A DNA stretch of 64,000 nt from the NCBI GenBank assembly GCA_009760855.2, contig WPIO01000090.1, positions 310,001 through 374,000 of the forward strand, read 5' to 3'. A program made the translations under genes and the position numbers. Origin of the DNA: Cristatella mucedo (taxonomy: Eukaryota; Bryozoa; Phylactolaemata; Cristatellidae). The notes under the pieces are model-generated. The model worked only from the letters and a program-made list of their open reading frames with translations. It ran no database searches and was not told where the DNA came from. Positions 13,336 to 20,499 of the stretch are shown in pieces (within the stretch, counting starts at the first letter, position 1; every line of letters begins with the position of its first letter).

Positions 13336-16083
13336 GCGTGTGCGTGCGCGTGTGCGTGCGCGTGCGTGCGTGCGTGCGCGTGCGTGTGTGTGCCTCGGCG
13401 TGCCCTGTATGTGTGCCTGTGTGTATGTGTGTGAGTGCCCCTGCGTGCGCGCTCCTTTTGTGTGCGTTCGTGCGTGTGTGTGGGTGCGTGCATACTTGTG
13501 AAAGACAGCGTGACACGTAGTGCTCTAGCCGTGGCTTTTTCGTTCTGTTGATGACCCGCATTTTAGCAGCATCTACCATTTGGCCCGTGTGCTTGCAGCA
13601 CTGGAGCTGGCAGCAGTGGCGGGCAATTGACCAACGCGAGCAGTCGTCCTGGAAAATTCGTCAGGCACCTGCCGGAGCGAAGAACGTTTGCTGGATCACA
13701 GAAGAAGTTCGCTGGGACCGGCGCCGGCACCTCTCCGGGAAGCATTGTGCGTGACCCGGGTGACACATCGGCTTCGTACAATGCTGGCCCCTCGGGTGGT
13801 GGCGGCGCAACCTCTCTGCATCACGGCAGCAGCGGTGGGATGCGCCAGTCGTTCTTCAGCAAGATCTCGTCCAAGTTCCGTGGCAGGTTGGTAGCCTGCA
13901 AACGCTGCTCCGACCGAACCGAACCGCAGAGCGCACGAGTCCGCCCCGTGCCAACCAGTGCATTTCGTGCCAACCAGTGCATTTCGTGCCAACCAGTGCA
14001 CCTCGTGCCAACCAGTGCATCTCGTGCCAACCAGTGCATCTCGTGCCAACCAGTGCATCTCGTGCCAACCAGTGCATCTCGTGCCAACCAGTGCATCTCG
14101 TGCCAATGTGCGCAGTGCGGGCGGTGGCAGCAGTGGTATGCTGGACTTGAGTGTCAGAGCTGCATGGGCCATTCATGGTATTGAGTCCTCGAAAGAGCAT
14201 CTAGGATTTATTAAAAAAAAGCATAGCAGACAGTTTTATATTCTCGAACTCACACTAGTTCCGGCTTGCCTTCCTGTGGTCGAATGGTGACTAACTGTGA
14301 GCCATTGATGATTGGCAGGGCATGGTCCAAGACATTAGCAAAACCGGACGGAAGTAGTGCGAGACCCATCAGCACCGATTAAGCTTTTGGCTGTCGGATT
14401 GCTTTGCTGTTTGCTATTGACGTGTCAAAGGGCAGTTCTGCCAGTCTTCTTTGGCCGACCAGGAAATGGCCCACAGTGGTGTGGTACAATATGGCCGGAG
14501 TGAGCCTTTGCCGTTGAGATCCGACATGTGTTAATATGTTTGGCCACCTCCCGGTAAAATCCTTGGCATGCCTGTGTATGCACGAGATAACGGTGTACCG
14601 TAACAGCTTGCTTGTTAAGCACTTCCAGCTTATTTGCACTAGCAAGTGCTGGCTCTCATTTGGTCACTTGCCTAGTGCCTTCTGCTTGACGGCTGGCCGA
14701 CCGAGGGCGGCGAGTTTTTCAGCAGTAGAGTTCTTTTACAGTATCTTTAGATTTGACATAGCCTGCAGTTCTGTCCACGCCGGTCCCAAAAACTGCCACG
14801 ATGCCTGGCTGTTGCACGGGTCTCTGCCGGGAGGGGGGGTAACATGCTCAGTAATAGTGATTGTACTTGCTGATTTAACAGCCTCTTGTATAGCGACAGA
14901 ACAGCCTTTATAGGTATCACCACTGCTTCCAGTGTCAATAAAGGATCGCCCACTGCAGGATTCGAGCCCACGACCTCGGGACCGAATTCGTGAAGACCAA
15001 CCACCTTACCTAGTGAGCCATCACGGCTCAGTCTTCACGTTCTATCTAGTTCGAGTCATGCAGCAGACAATCCTTCATTGCCTGCTTGAATTCGGGCGAT
15101 AGCCCCCTGGGCTCGTGTGCACTATGAAAGTGAGACTATTGGATCAATCGTTGTCTAGTCTTCATTATCTTTGGGCAGACAAGCAGCCCCAGTCTGGAGG
15201 CAGCAATGGTTGGCATCAGACGGTTCGTGGCATTAGTTCCATCAATGCTCTTTGCCAACTGGGTAAAGTGGCAGAGCGTTGGTGCCACACAAACCACCAA
15301 GCAGCTGCTATCATGTGGCGCTGCTGCTGTCACGTGGCGCTGCTGCCGTGCAGCGGTCGGCTGCACCTATTACCTGCACTGTCTGTGTCGTTTCCGAGCC
15401 CCTCTCTGCCTTGGCACCGAGCCAGCGTCGGAGAGCTCGGTCTGTACAATTTTTTCTCGGCTCGTGTTTGTAGCAAGCTGTTCCGTCGCTCGACCACAGC
15501 TGACCCAATGCACGCCGGTGCGTCCAGCGCTGCGGCCGGTGGGGCTACCTCCACTGCAGGCAGCCCCGGCTCTCTGACGCCCTCCTCATCGGCCGGCGTG
15601 TCCTACGGTGGCGGTGGGGCAGCGGCGGGAGAGCAGCCGGCGAAGCCGCGCTCGCTGAGGTTCACGTTCTCAATGAAGACCACGTCGGCAATGGACCCGA
15701 GTGACATAATGAAAGAGATACGCAAGGTGAGCGAGCAGTGCTCGCGGACATGAATTGCCAGGCAATTTTGCAGACGCGGCGGCGCACGTGTCCCTCGCGC
15801 AGACGGCCTGGCCTGCTGCTGGTGCGCACGGCGGCACGCGCTCGCCCTGTATCCGCTGCCGCAGGTGCTGCAGGCCAACGGCTGCGACTTCGAGCAGCGC
15901 GAGCGCTTCCTGCTGCTCTGCATGCACGGTGACCCGGCCGTCGACAACCTGGTGCAGTGGGAGATGGAGGTGTGCAAGCTGCCCAGGCTGTCGCTCAATG
16001 GCGTGCGCTTCAAGCGCATATCGGGCACTTCAATGGGCTTCAAGAACATCGCGTCGAAGATTTCCAACGAGCTCAAGCTGTGA
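1466..16083 (+). CDS. MARK: MARK/PAR-1 family Ser/Thr kinase, C-terminal part (spacer and KA1 domain)
   Basis: MARK/PAR-1 kinases phosphorylate microtubule-associated proteins and control cell polarity. The C-terminal KA1 domain binds acidic phospholipids at the plasma membrane. Seen here: six exons whose phases fit (1466-1683, 3103-3443, 8455-8700, 13599-13886, 15474-15726, 15865-16083), giving about 520 residues to a TGA stop. The last two exons carry the family signature [19 protein letters not shown], then [20 protein letters not shown], then RISGTS, ending NELKL. The rest is a Ser/Thr/Gly/Ala-rich spacer with [11 protein letters not shown] and [10 protein letters not shown], which resemble the RSTFH and SKxTSKF patterns of animal MARKs. 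The kinase and UBA domains are not in the window and must lie upstream. Symmetric phase-2 exons suggest alternative splicing of the spacer. The KA1 end gives very high certainty; the 5' exon list may be incomplete. Confidence 0.93.
1684..3102 (+). other. MARK: MARK intron between exons A and B
   Basis: AT-richer than the exons. No mobile element recognised. The only structure seen is a 22-bp tandem duplication at 2945-2993. The intron closes with TTTGGATTACAG at 3102. Confidence 0.55.
2945..2993. repeat. 22-bp tandem duplication
   Basis: The unit beginning TTGCTGGCAGTCATTCCCAC occurs twice without change (2945, 2967), and a third partial copy starts at 2989. It lies in a MARK intron about 110 bp before the exon B acceptor. 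Confidence 0.9.
3103..3443 (+). CDS. MARK: MARK spacer exon B
   Basis: Acceptor TGGATTACAG, donor CCAA|GTAAGC. Phase 0 in, phase 2 out. It encodes 113 residues plus two bases, beginning [17 protein letters not shown] and ending EADVHHTP. It is rich in Ser, Thr, Pro, Ala and Gln with no hydrophobic core, so a disordered spacer. The split codon AA|C joins exon C in frame. Confidence 0.75.
3444..5529 (+). other. MARK: MARK intron, mostly unrecognised
   Basis: A diffuse resemblance to the LINE-A 3' region in minus orientation occurs near 4515-4760 (GCATGCACAATGGCAG, then GTCAGGTCAAGGGAT), probably a very old copy. A strong small hairpin lies at 5174-5195. Nothing else recognisable. Confidence 0.4.
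5174..5195. repeat. Perfect 9-bp hairpin with C(TTCG)G tetraloop
   Basis: CGTAATACC, loop TTCG, GGTATTACG. The stem is perfect and the loop is closed by C-G, the same sequence as the very stable cUUCGg RNA tetraloop. It sits in a MARK intron. Function unknown; it may be chance. Confidence 0.85.
5530..8045 (+). mobile_element. Decayed LINE-B copy with endonuclease and reverse transcriptase remains
   Basis: The longest LINE in the window. Near 5580-5870 are remains of an APE-type endonuclease ([17 protein letters not shown], then VIYRPLSGC). Near 6605-6840 the RT start reads GQHSIETAL, then [14 protein letters not shown] and WFKSYLSDR. Near 6900-7010 are the VFSIYTEPL and [12 protein letters not shown] segments with the catalytic YADD. 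From 7080 come [22 protein letters not shown] and the C-terminal domain (LAELLHQFK, near 7620). It ends with the LINE-B 3' UTR (CTTTGTGGCTTTGTAGGG) near 8030. Many stops and frameshifts: inactive. Clade CR1/L2-like by these motifs, inferred. Confidence 0.85.
8046..8454 (+). other. MARK: MARK intron before exon C
   Basis: No repeat recognised. The last 35 bases are pyrimidine- and TG-rich, ending GTTGCAG at 8454, the acceptor of exon C. Confidence 0.5.
8455..8700 (+). CDS. MARK: MARK spacer exon C (symmetric, 82 codons)
   Basis: Acceptor CTTTCGTTGCAG, donor GGCCAG|GTGAGC. It enters and leaves in phase 2, so its 246 bases can be skipped without shifting the frame. It encodes a Gly/Ala/Ser-rich stretch ([19 protein letters not shown], then [11 protein letters not shown]). 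The split codon AG|C gives Ser when joined to exon D. The call rests on splice sites, phase fit and composition. Confidence 0.78.
8942..9055 (+). CDS. MARK: Probable cassette exon of the MARK spacer (114 bp)
   Basis: The acceptor TTGGCTGCAG and donor ATTT|GTAAGG bound an open stretch of exactly 38 codons that begins and ends in phase 2, like exons C and D. It would read [20 protein letters not shown] and then [17 protein letters not shown], a typical Ser/Thr-rich spacer. Included or skipped, the frame is kept. It resembles no known motif, so expression is inferred. Confidence 0.5.
9276..9447 (+). other. Possible extra spacer exon, Ser/Thr-rich open frame
   Basis: After a CTGCCTACAG acceptor-like site a phase-2 frame reads [20 protein letters not shown] and stays open to a stop at 9447. 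A donor-like AG|GTCGCG after TTT would make a 36-bp microexon in the same phase as its neighbours. Composition fits a MARK spacer, but neither boundary is strong. Confidence 0.22.
9448..11019 (+). other. MARK: MARK intron, nothing recognised
   Basis: GC-rich to about 9640, then AT-rich. No repeat family, RNA gene or convincing exon was seen on either strand. Confidence 0.4.
11020..11600 (-). mobile_element. Old LINE-A copy interrupted by a GT/CA microsatellite
   Basis: Minus-strand similarity to LINE-A: the CACTTTAAATAT tail region, TAAGCACACAAAGGAC, the GACCCAGCAAATGCTGTG 3' UTR/stop region and the PKAWNS-type segment (GCTTTGAGAGCATAC). After 11400 it continues as GTAAAAGTGAGTGACACAACCTTGATG, is broken by the microsatellite at 11444-11551, and resumes with GGGAGCCAATGCAGGTCGGT. 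Heavily diverged. Confidence 0.65.
11444..11551. repeat. (TG)n - (GC/GT)n - (AC)n mirror-like microsatellite
   Basis: About 20 TG units are followed by a GCGCGTGCGTGCGCGCGC core, then GTGTGTATAG and about 20 AC units. The TG and AC arms are complementary, so the tract can fold into one long hairpin and also has Z-DNA-type alternation. It interrupts a LINE-A copy. Confidence 0.95.
12033..12675 (+). other. GC-rich intronic stretch with open frames of uncertain meaning
   Basis: A good acceptor (TTATCACCAG at 12042) is followed by a Ser-rich phase-0 frame ([19 protein letters not shown]) ending at a stop at 12278. A second frame ends at a strong donor, ACCAAG|GTGAGTG near 12420. Neither fits the phase-2 junctions of exons C and D as a cassette. 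It could be an alternative MARK exon, a noncoding transcript or chance. Confidence 0.25.
12676..12751. repeat. 30-bp tandem repeat, about 2.5 copies
   Basis: Units starting CCCCGACGGGTGGAGCG occur at 12676, 12706 and 12736 with few differences. GC-rich minisatellite within the MARK intron. Confidence 0.9.
13298..13500. repeat. (TG)n and TG/CG-alternating microsatellite
   Basis: Pure TG from about 13298 to 13330 grades into GTGCGTGCGCGTG-type alternation to about 13500. Long open frames here on both strands (poly-VCVC or poly-HTHT) are artefacts of the repeat. It lies about 100 bp before exon D. Confidence 0.95.
13599..13886 (+). CDS. MARK: MARK spacer exon D (symmetric, 96 codons)
   Basis: Acceptor GTGCTTGCAG, donor GGCAG|GTTGGT. 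Phase 2 in and out, 288 bases. It carries the recognisable spacer motifs: [11 protein letters not shown], comparable to the RSTFHGEQ-type motif of animal MARKs, and near the end [15 protein letters not shown], comparable to the SKxTSKF(V)RR element that precedes KA1. Joined to exon E it continues [13 protein letters not shown] minisatellite begins 60 bp after the donor. Confidence 0.88.
13947..14107. repeat. 19-bp minisatellite, eight full copies
   Basis: The unit CGTGCCAACCAGTGCATCT repeats head-to-tail at 13947, 13966, 13985, 14004, 14023, 14042, 14061 and 14080, with a partial ninth copy from 14099. Variation is limited to the ATTT/ACCT/ATCT end. All three frames stay open on both strands, which explains long spurious frames here. 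It starts 60 bp into the intron after exon D. Confidence 0.97.
14855..15045 (-). mobile_element. SINE-2 copy
   Basis: On the minus strand: a tRNA-like head with GAGCCGTGATGGCTCAC and a B-box-like GTGGGCTCGAATCC, then the body with ATCCTTTATTGACACTGG and the tail CTGTCGCTATACAAGAGG followed by CTGTTAAATC. The same family occurs at 47088-47262 and 63538-63705. It lies in the intron before exon E. Confidence 0.8.
15474..15726 (+). CDS. MARK: MARK exon E: start of the KA1 domain
   Basis: Acceptor GTGTTTGTAG, donor CGCAAG|GTGAGC. Phase 2 in, phase 0 out. After a Gly/Ser/Ala-rich linker the protein reads [20 protein letters not shown] and then DIMKEIRK, the diagnostic first strand and helix of the MARK KA1 domain (LRFTWSMKTTS in vertebrates). 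KA1 binds phosphatidylserine and other acidic lipids and restrains the kinase domain; this is family knowledge. Confidence 0.95.
15865..16083 (+). CDS. MARK: MARK terminal exon F: KA1 core and stop
   Basis: Acceptor CCGCTGCCGCAG. The 72 codons read [20 protein letters not shown], then [20 protein letters not shown], then the near-invariant [20 protein letters not shown] and [12 protein letters not shown], then TGA at 16081. The match to animal MARK KA1 is almost residue for residue. The intron before it is only 138 bp. Confidence 0.97.
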   Translation: MLQANGCDFEQRERFLLLCMHGDPAVDNLVQWEMEVCKLPRLSLNGVRFKRISGTSMGFKNIASKISNELKL

Positions 16084-16277
16084 TGACGTCGACTGCCGCC
16101 CTCGATGTGCGGACACGATCTGTGGACACGAGCGGCCATGGTGTCGGCAGCAGCAGCAGCAGTAGCTGCTGCCGCCGCCGCTGCCGCTGCCGGCACCTCT
16201 GCTGCTGCCCTCTGCCTGCCTCAGCTAGTGACCTCATGGCCGGCCTGGTCCCCGGCCGGCCGCCAATGCCTGCTGGT

Positions 16278-16319
16278 GACGGGTTAGAGGCATGCCCGTC
16301 GGCATGCCTCTAACCCGTC
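16278..16319. repeat. 18-bp perfect inverted repeat, 6-nt loop
   Basis: GACGGGTTAGAGGCATGC, loop CCGTCG, GCATGCCTCTAACCCGTC. Perfect arms (16278-16295 and 16302-16319). In RNA it would form a strong hairpin 195 nt after the MARK stop codon. Confidence 0.95.
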
Positions 16320-16401
16320 TTCGCCTTACACGCACGACCATGGCCACCGCAAGCAGGTGCACAGCATTGCGAGCGACGCCTGATTTTCGTTGCCTTTGTC
16401 G

Positions 16402-16404
<3 letters not shown>

Positions 16405-16480
<76 letters not shown>
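16405..16480. repeat. (CT)n microsatellite, 38 units
   Basis: An uninterrupted CT dinucleotide run in the probable MARK 3' UTR. On RNA it is a long polypyrimidine tract. Frames of poly-SL or poly-RE here are artefacts. Confidence 0.98.
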
Positions 16481-16483
<3 letters not shown>

Positions 16484-16691
16484 TGAATCTCGAGCATAGA
16501 CCGCAGAACTTCAGTGTTGCCCCGGGTGCCTGCCAAGTCATGTGTGGCAGCCCCGCGCCCAGTGTGCTCATCGTTTGCCGAGCGCCCGTGGCTCGACCGC
16601 CGGAGCCGATGGCTGCACCCGCGTGAGATGCCGGCCGCTTGGGAGCCTCGTCACAGCACCCCTTCGCCTGCCAAGCGCTACGGCAAGTGAA

Positions 16692-16743
16692 CCGGCTCGC
16701 TCTGCCGACTGCTGCCGAAGCAGCAGCCGGCAGAGCGAGCCGG
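16692..16743. repeat. 24-bp inverted repeat, 4-nt loop
   Basis: Left arm CCGGCTCGCTCTGCCGACTG plus CTGC (16692-16715), loop CGAA, right arm 16720-16743. The arms are complementary except for one position. A second long hairpin in the same putative 3' UTR. Confidence 0.93.
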
Positions 16744-17110
16744 CTGACTGCTGGCAGCCCTTGCCGGCCGAAGTCGGCAGACGGATTTCCAGTCAGTGTG
16801 AGGCGGCTGCCCTCTTTCCACCCTCATCGATTTATGAGGGAGGGTGGTAGTGGCGCTGCTGCGAGGTCGAGTGACTGGCTGCAGCCTTTCCGAGCAGAGC
16901 GAGTGCCACTAGGAGGGGCTGCTCGTGTCCGTGACTGGGGAGGCCTGGCTGCTGCGCTGTGTGTGCTGGTGCCACTGCAGAGCCAGTCGTCTGCCGAGCT
17001 GCCCGGATTGCTTGCTAGAGCAGCTGCATCAATGAGACGCTGAAGCTGCTGACCGGATCGCGATGGCAAAATGGTGCTCCATCCCGGTTTGGCACACGAA
17101 TCTATTTAAA

Positions 17111-17451
17111 TGGCATTCTGTAATGATCTGTTTTTGTACAGTGTGTGGTCATTTTTGCATTCAATGAACGCATGCGCACTTATCTCTACAGTGGCGAGTG
17201 CGTTTTTTCCACCGACTCGTTAAAAAAGATGTATACTGTATACGAAGGCTGGTGATTCCATCTGAGCCTGACATCATGCTGTGCTCTGCGGGGTTGCTAG
17301 GCTGTTACTGCACCTCGAGGCAAGGTGTAGGTTGTAGCACCGAGCTGTAGCGCCGGTAGGCCTAGGCTGTAGCACCATGAAAGCATCATCGGGCTGGGTT
17401 CCTTATGTTTATTGTGGCTGAATACCATGCCGGCTATGACCCTGCTTGCAT
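17111..17451. other. Intergenic DNA after the MARK gene
   Basis: AT-rich, then mixed. A CTGTAGCACC-like unit recurs near 17330-17375. No gene or known element. Confidence 0.4.
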
Positions 17452-17553
17452 TAGGCAGTACAGGATTGTCTGCTGAAGAGCTTGAATCCATTAATCGGTC
17501 CTGAAGTAGGAGCACTCGACTCTTACGATCAGACCACGTGATCGCTCACGATC
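17452..17553. repeat. 102-bp segment duplicated at 18045-18146
   Basis: Starts TAGGCAGTACAGGATTGTCT and ends CGCTCACGATC. The second copy, about 590 bp downstream, differs at one visible base (ATCGGTC versus ATTGGTC). Which copy is the source is unknown; the downstream one interrupts a LINE-B. Confidence 0.9.
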
Positions 17554-18044
17554 ATATAAATGCAATTTTGTAAGCCCCTTTTCAGTTACTTTTAGCCACT
17601 TGAAGAACGTCTATTTATGGGGCATGACGGATTCTTCTATTTCTAGCCATTTGACCACCAAGGAGCCAGAGAACTCCCTTGAAGGAACCTTGGTTCCGAA
17701 AAATGGTAAAAGTAGACCACTTCTTACCATTAGGCCAAATGTGAAATCGCACAATCGGCAGCAGGAGAGTAGATTGCATAAGACCAATGAAAGCAATCTA
17801 GGACCTGCTGAAAATAAGCTTCTGTCGCCAATGGTATTTATGCTTAGTAATGGAATGGCTAATTGTACGAAGATAACCTGAGGACATGGGGAGGTCCAAA
17901 CAGGTGCAGCAGTTCAACTATTTCTGAAGGAGCCATGGCAGGCTTTGGGGTTAGTGTAAGAATGTCTTAATGTATGTATCTCCGTCAGTAACTCCACAAC
18001 GTCATAAAGACCGTGTGGGTGTTTTGTATAGCGCACTCACAGCC

Positions 18045-18146
18045 TAGGCAGTACAGGATTGTCTGCTGAAGAGCTTGAATCCATTAATTGGTCCTGAAGT
18101 AGGAGCACTCGACTCTTACGATCAGACCACGTGATCGCTCACGATC
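18045..18146. repeat. Second copy of the 102-bp segment, inside LINE-B
   Basis: Near-identical to 17452-17553. It is flanked on both sides by the LINE-B sequence GTTTTGTATAGCGCACTCAC (18021 and 18201), so about 27 bp of LINE sequence is duplicated around a roughly 150-bp insert, like a long target duplication. Confidence 0.85.
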
Positions 18147-19427
18147 CACAGCAACAACCCCGGGTTGGATTCCGAACCACCAGTGCAATGCCAGGAGAGT
18201 TTTGTATAGCGCACTCACAGCCTAAGCGGCTTTCGGTACGCATTCGGTAGCCAACAGACTTCGTCTCACACAACAAAGAGAAAGTGGGAAGCATAGCAGA
18301 GTTAGGAGAGCAGTTGAGGTAGTGAGTAGCATAGAAGTAGCTGTTCAGGACCGCTGAAAAAGATGTGCCATAGTCGGCAGTTGGAGAGTAGATGTCGTTG
18401 CGTAAGAATTGTGGAAGCGAGTTCCACAGTCTAGGACCTGCAGAGCTAAAGCTTCTGTCGCCAACTGTCTTTAAGCGGAGGAACGGGACAGCTAATTTAT
18501 TGTCCACACAGGACCTCAGGGCGCGAACAGGCTGAAACTGATGCAGCAGTTCAGCTAGGTACGAAGGAGCCAAGCCGTGGCGGGCCTTGTGGGTCAGCAT
18601 AAGAACTTTGCTCGGTATCCTTTGCTCAACCGGCAACCATCCTAGCTCTTTCAGCAAAGGTGACACGTGCTCAAATCGCTGGGACTTGAAGACCAGCCTT
18701 GCAGCCATATTCATAGTCCGCTGTAGTGGCATAATAGCTTTCTTTGGTAGCTCAGCCAAAAGGGAATTACAATAATCAAGCCGAGACAGAACTAAAGAGC
18801 TAGTTAAAATTTTTACAAGCCACTGTGGGAGACAGCTTCTAATCTTGGATAGGGATCGGATGTAATCGCTAGCTGTAGAGGTAGTCTTCTGAATGAAGCT
18901 TTTGAAATTGAGGCAGCTGTCGAACACGACACCTAGATTACGAGCACGCGTGGATCTACCTGGGGCTAATGCATCTCTACCAGCATAGCAGAAACAGGAC
19001 GGAACCCCTGGCATTTGTTAACTAGCACGGAATTGAAAAAATGTAGCCTAGAAAGAACCGGGAAGCTAGCGAAATTTACAGCAACCCACCGAGGTGAGAG
19101 GTCCCAATCTGAAATAGGGATTGGACGTGACAGCTAGTTATAAAGGCAGTCTTCTCAACGATTTTCAAAAATTAGGCTGTCGTAAAAGACAAACTTGAGC
19201 ACATGGTGACGATATCATAGCAGCATCATTTACTTAAAAAGTGATGTCAAATAGTGCAGCAAAATGCACGGAGTGACCTATGAGTAGCAGCTAGTCTTAT
19301 CGTCGTTAAGTTCAAGGCAATTGGCTGACATCCCGGATCAAATGTCTGCAAGGCAGGCATTCCATTTTATCCGTCGCTGCAGCCGATTGCGACTGGTTTA
19401 AATGACGAATACAGACTAGTATCGTCA

Positions 19428-19525
19428 ACATAATAGTAACAATGCACTCGATAAAGCTACCTCGGAACTCAAAAATCTTTCTAGACGCTTTACATTTGCT
19501 ACAAAGGAAGCACGTTCGAATCGTT
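19428..19525 (-). mobile_element. LINE-A 3' stub inside LINE-B
   Basis: Reverse complement of the LINE-A end: AATGCACTCGATAAAGC, then TCTTTCTAGACGCTTTACAT and TTGCTACAAAGGAAGCACG. About 100 bp only: an extremely 5'-truncated insertion. Confidence 0.75.
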
Positions 19526-19529
19526 AGTG

Positions 19530-19690
19530 GTACATATATATATAATTCATTTGTATAGCGCCCCAAGAGAACTTTATCTCTATTCAGGTGCTTTACATAT
19601 GCCTCGGGGCTCGAGCCCACGAACTCAGCCAGTCCTTGGTTGGGGCGAGCACCTTAACCACTGGATCGAACCAGCTCGGCGCGTAATAAA
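19530..19690 (-). mobile_element. SINE-1 copy
   Basis: On the minus strand: head CCGAGCTGGTTCGATCCAG and GGTTAAGGTGCTCGCCCC, B-box-like GTGGGCTCGAGCCCCGAGG, tail AAGCACCTGAATAGAGAT and TCTCTTGGGGCGCTATAC, then ATGAATTATATATA. It sits directly beside the LINE-A stub. Confidence 0.85.
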
Positions 19691-20499
19691 ATAATGGAAT
19701 ATGGTAGAATATATAATATATAGAATATATAATATAATAGAATATGGTAGAACATAGAAATGGTAGAATAAAAGTAATAGCCGACTCCAAGTGCCCAAAT
19801 CACTTTTCGCAGTGGCTTGGTATAAATGCAGAATAGCCAAGGACCGAGGATGAACCCTGGTGGGACATGACAGGTGACTGGTCTTGTAAATGAGACCTGA
19901 CTCACACGACGAAGGGATTCACACCTGTCTGATCGGACAGATGCGAATTGAACCACGCCAGTGCCTCGTCAGCAAGAAAAACCGATTGTCGTTCTCAATT
20001 GTGCATGTGCAATTTCGATTGTATAGCTGATAGATCCAGCGGTGCTAGGATCTGTCGCATTTCCATCATCGTTGCTTCGTACGATGTCGTTGGTTACGCA
20101 ATGAAGAACTGTTTCAGTTGGGTGGTGCCGGATTAAATCACGATTGACATTTTTCTGACAATTACTTACAAGATTACTTACGATTACTTACAAGATGTGT
20201 TACAGATTGCTTTGCGACACAATTTTAAAGAACCTTTGACAGACAAAAAGAAAGAAAACTGGGCGACAGTTTGCTAAGACATCTGAATCAAATCCAGGCT
20301 TTTTAAGTATCGGTCGAATGACGACCGATTTGATGGACCTGGGGACAAACCCCTAATTAAGACAAGCATTGCGAACCAGAGTTACAGCTGACCACGTTTA
20401 TCTGTCAGTGAAGACCGAAGAGGGAGTGGTATAGGTCTTCAGCAGACAAATTCTTTTTTGCTATACTTTATAAAGGTTGTAACAGCGTTCTAGGGTGAG

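Larger units (their letters stand above)
16084..17110 (+). other. MARK: Probable MARK 3' UTR, GC-rich and hairpin-rich
   Basis: The stretch keeps exon-like GC content and then drops sharply to AT-rich DNA after about 17100. It includes inverted repeats at 16238-16261, 16278-16319 and 16692-16743, plus CCACCCTCAT/ATGAGGG near 16818-16840, and a (CT)n run. No AATAAA was seen, so the true 3' end is not fixed. GC-rich open frames on both strands show no recognisable domain. Confidence 0.55.
17760..20480 (-). mobile_element. Long LINE-B copy (RT to 3' end), with inserts
   Basis: In minus orientation. The 3' UTR lies near 17960-18240 with CTCCGTCAGTAACTCCAC and GCGCACTCACAGCCTA. The C-terminal coding part is open for 291 codons at 18139-19014 and includes LDYCNSLLAELPKKAI, AARLVFKSQRFEHVSPLLKE and KTVGDRSFSSAGPRLWNSLP. 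RT remains lie further 5' (ADD-type region near 19390-19440, GSVLGP-like FILGPWLFCIYTKPL near 19820). It is broken by the 102-bp repeat (18045-18146), a LINE-A stub and a SINE-1. A second, more decayed LINE-B piece (17760-17960) abuts its 3' end. Inactive. Confidence 0.8.

Noticed and set aside
13290-13520. Long poly-VCVC and poly-HTHT frames on both strands
   Set aside because: They are translations of a TG/CG microsatellite; no start, splice or domain support.
13947-14107. Regularly spaced repeats that could suggest a CRISPR array
   Set aside because: The 19-bp units are head-to-tail with no spacers, in an animal intron. It is a minisatellite.
15603-16196. 197-codon minus-strand frame over the KA1 exons
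   Set aside because: Shadow of the GC-rich MARK exons; the plus strand carries the clear KA1 domain.
16234-16571. Frames with long SLSLSL or RERERE runs
   Set aside because: Products of the (CT)n microsatellite.
18139-19014. 291-codon minus-strand open frame as a host gene
   Set aside because: It encodes the LINE-B C-terminal end (NSLLAELPKKAI and following), repeated across the window.
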